From positions 1 to 6,850 of the forward strand of contig JAGRAA010000247.1 of the NCBI GenBank assembly GCA_020435185.1: DNA of 6,850 nucleotides, in the 5' to 3' direction. Source of the DNA: Bdellovibrionales bacterium (GTDB taxonomy: Bacteria; Bdellovibrionota; Bdellovibrionia; Bdellovibrionales; UBA1609). Shown in pieces: positions 6,494-6,850 of this stretch. The notes below the pieces were generated by a model, which did not search any database, was not told the DNA's origin, and was given only the letters and a program-made list of their open reading frames with translations. Positions within the stretch are counted from its first letter, which is position 1, and each line of letters begins with the position of its first letter. A program made the translations under genes and the position numbers.

Positions 6494-6509
6494 CTTTCAA
6501 GGATTAAGG
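6476..6509. repeat. Multi-register inverted repeat upstream of the regulator
   Basis: Three overlapping complementary pairs are present: AATCCTT (6476-6482) with AAGGATT (6499-6505), CCTTAAT (6479-6485) with ATTAAGG (6503-6509), and TTAATC (6489-6494) with GATTAA (6502-6507). It lies about 53 bases before the regulator ATG and overlaps the predicted -10. It could be an operator for a dimeric regulator or a leader structure. Confidence 0.5.
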
Positions 6510-6561
6510 CCATATATTTCAAAAATAATCGAGCACAAAGGGCACTCACTCTGGGGGAAGC

Positions 6562-6850
6562 ATGCAAACCAATTTTGATTTTCTAAAAGCAACAGTTAAG
6601 CCTCCAAAGTTACAAACCTACACAGACTACAGAGAATATCTGCAAGACTTTTATCAATATAAGAAAAAGCTCTTTAAAAATGAAATCAGAGGTTACACTT
6701 ACGCACATTTTTCTGCGGCGGCCAATATTAAGTCCCCTAATTATTTAAAACTTATTATTGATGGCAAAAGAAATCTTTCTAAAGAAATGATCCAAAAATT
6801 TTCAAGAGCCCTAGAGCTCAACAAAGAAGACTCTCTAGAGTTCAAAGCTC
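6562..6850 (+). CDS. TIGR02147 family protein, probable regulator (5' part, cut by window edge)
   Basis: The first 96 residues are present and the frame is open at the window end. The match to the TIGR02147 N-terminus is clear: YREYLQDFYQYKKK (23-36), then a helix-turn-helix-like region where SAAANIKSPNYLKLIIDGKRNLS (51-73) carries the family hallmark of SPNYLKL followed by DGKRNLS, and FSRALELNKED (80-90) before the expected EFKAL. Members are typically about 270-300 residues and are taken to be DNA-binding regulators; many occur as paralogues in Bdellovibrio, mostly uncharacterised. No signal peptide; cytoplasmic. The ATG follows a G-rich Shine-Dalgarno (6553-6558) at short spacing. A nested inverted repeat overlaps its likely promoter, which suggests regulated or self-regulated expression. 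Confidence 0.88.
   Translation, partial: MQTNFDFLKATVKPPKLQTYTDYREYLQDFYQYKKKLFKNEIRGYTYAHFSAAANIKSPNYLKLIIDGKRNLSKEMIQKFSRALELNKEDSLEFKA

Overview
The window looks like a piece of an AT-rich chromosome from a Bdellovibrio-type bacterium (phylum Bdellovibrionota). The best clue is the gene entering at the right edge. Its first 96 residues match the N-terminus of the TIGR02147 family, which is expanded in Bdellovibrio and relatives and also occurs in Fibrobacter. A large density of exported proteins fits the same picture. The assignment is an inference from family distribution; no 16S gene or other lineage marker is present.

Layout: two genes on the minus strand fill the left half. A 582-residue aromatic amino acid hydroxylase (28-1776) has an extra C-terminal region. 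Upstream of it in the direction of transcription lies an exported lytic transglycosylase (1911-3290). They are separated by 134 bases holding an intrinsic-terminator-like hairpin, so they are probably separate transcription units, or partly coupled by read-through. A divergent intergenic region of about 230 bases with an inverted repeat follows. The right half is on the plus strand: an exported protein of unknown function with a KOW/SH3-like C-terminal part (3520-4821), an exported trypsin/V8-like serine protease (4912-5640), and a cytoplasmic YgjP-type zinc metallohydrolase (5646-6371) that starts 5 bases after the protease stop. After a 190-base gap with a nested inverted repeat comes the TIGR02147 regulator (6562 to the window edge).

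How the genes relate: no single pathway is visible. Three products carry export signals (transglycosylase, KOW-like protein, serine protease) and so act on or outside the cytoplasmic membrane; peptidoglycan and protein cleavage would suit a predatory or scavenging lifestyle, but that is inference. The hydroxylase has no pterin-recycling partner here. The plus-strand protease and metallohydrolase are close enough to be co-transcribed. No RNA gene, CRISPR array, insertion sequence or prophage gene was seen, and no gene-free stretch exceeds 300 bases.

I did not find a clearly new multi-gene system. The most interesting items are the exported KOW-like protein, competing hairpins upstream of the hydroxylase, the insertion inside the transglycosylase domain, and a multi-register inverted repeat overlapping the likely promoter of the terminal regulator.
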